Below are positions 63,401-64,000 of a stretch of DNA of 64,000 nt, piece after piece. The notes beneath the pieces were generated by a model that was not told where the DNA came from, ran no database searches, and saw only the letters and a list, made by a program, of their open reading frames with translations. Positions within the stretch are counted from its first letter, which is position 1. Every line of letters begins with the position of its first letter. The stretch is from Ailurus styani (Eukaryota; Chordata; Mammalia; Carnivora; Ailuridae). Position numbers and translations under genes: made by a program. The stretch is taken from the NCBI GenBank assembly GCA_002007465.1, contig LNAC01000036.1:4905250-4969249 (forward strand), read 5' to 3'.

Positions 63401-64000
63401 TCACATGTTCGTTTATTCATCCATTGCAAGAATGTGAAGGCAAATAGAAGACCGGGGCCCAGAACGGGGTCAGACAGAACTGTGCTCCGGCCCTCATCCT
63501 GCCACCAGCGACAGGCGGCCCGAGTTCTTCCGCTGATTGCGCAAACTCATTCACCCCATCCGCAGTGAGGCCGGCCGTGTCGGGGGCTGGGGGCACGGCT
63601 GTGGACAAGCAGGTGTGGGCTCCCGCGGGGCTGGGGGGCGGACCCAGGAGCTGCTGCAAACATTCCCCATCTTGAGCCCTTTCCCTTCTCCGCAAAGTGC
63701 TTCTTGTGAGGATGAAGTCACAGAAAGCGAGACAGTGCCCAGAACTCAGGAAATTCTCCAAAGATGGATCCATAACTATTATGAGCCGGTCCCAGCCTCC
63801 AGGGAGCAGCAAAGGAGCGAAGGAGTGCCCCCAAATTGACTGAGGGCCTTAGCCCCGGGGAGTCAGCCGGCGGGCTCCCCCTGGTGGGGGTGGCTGGTAC
63901 CTTCTCTGCTGGGCAAGGGGGAGCGGGGAGCTGCGAGGAGGTGCAGAGCTGGGGTAGAGGGAGAGAGGGACAGAGGGGGACATGGATGGGAGTGTGTGTC
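60462..64000 (-). other. SLC6A2 intron upstream of the TM4 exon
   Basis: No exon for residues 1-215 was found to the end of the window, so this is taken as intron. It includes a GC-rich stretch (60470-60660), an L1 3' fragment at about 61120-61560 and L2-like sequence near 62170-62300. The remainder is unique sequence with no recognised feature. Confidence 0.6.
61120..61560 (+). repeat. Ancient L1 3' region
   Basis: AATGTTCACAGCAGCATGAA, TACCCATCAACAGTAGAATA and AAAATGGAATATCATGAAGC followed by a CTCTAATTCCACGCGTATAA block are the sense-strand L1M ending. It is the same family region that appears antisense at 1946-2520. Confidence 0.7.

Noticed and set aside
60462..64000. Possible further upstream SLC6A2 exons
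   Set aside because: I looked on the - strand for the TM3 and glycosylated-loop exon that must precede residue 216 and found no matching coding segment with an acceptor and donor. It is presumed to lie beyond the window.

Overview
The window is mammalian nuclear DNA from a carnivore. It carries many tRNA-Lys-derived CAN SINEs, and two of the youngest copies (about 4.0 and 23.0 kb) have internal sequence that I associate from memory with mustelids such as ferret, mink and otter. It also has L1, L2, MIR and HAL1-like fossils and long simple repeats, with genes split into short exons by GT-AG introns. There is no prokaryotic organisation, operon or CRISPR array.

Two genes lie tail to tail, in the same order as the human 16q12.2 neighbourhood. 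On the + strand, 3802-32469 is a complete, apparently intact liver-type carboxylesterase, CES1. It has 14 coding exons and encodes 565 or 566 residues, depending on a tandem splice acceptor. It has a signal peptide, a Ser-Glu-His triad, two disulfide pairs and a C-terminal HIEL ER-retention tail. On the - strand, 60461-42961 is the 3' two thirds of the noradrenaline transporter gene SLC6A2. Eleven coding exons cover residues 216-617 in human numbering, from TM4 to the C terminus. The upstream exons (TM1-3 and the glycosylated loop) lie beyond position 64000. One exon runs into an assembly gap and loses its last five coding bases and its splice donor.

Layout: 1-3664 is upstream flank with SINE and LINE fossils; 3665-3801 is the CES1 promoter and 5' UTR; 3802-32469 is CES1; 32470-32690 is its 3' UTR with a poly(A) signal; about 32.7-39.4 kb is intergenic; about 39.44-42.96 kb is the probable SLC6A2 3' UTR; 42.96-60.46 kb is SLC6A2; 60.46-64 kb is SLC6A2 intron. 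There are two N gaps, at 12774-13017 and 44753-44937. The genes do not act in one pathway. CES1 is an ER-lumen esterase of drug and lipid metabolism, and SLC6A2 is a plasma-membrane Na+/Cl- dependent catecholamine transporter. They are positional neighbours only.

I found no undescribed biological system. The observations most worth checking are: a divergent set of CTCF-like motifs between the two genes; a 127-bp near-identical duplication flanking in-frame CES1 exon 7; a tandem acceptor at the signal-peptide junction; a consensus branch point with a decoy acceptor before the last CES1 exon; a perfect 36-bp duplication in the CES1 3' UTR; and an apparent tail-only retrotransposition scar inside an old SINE.
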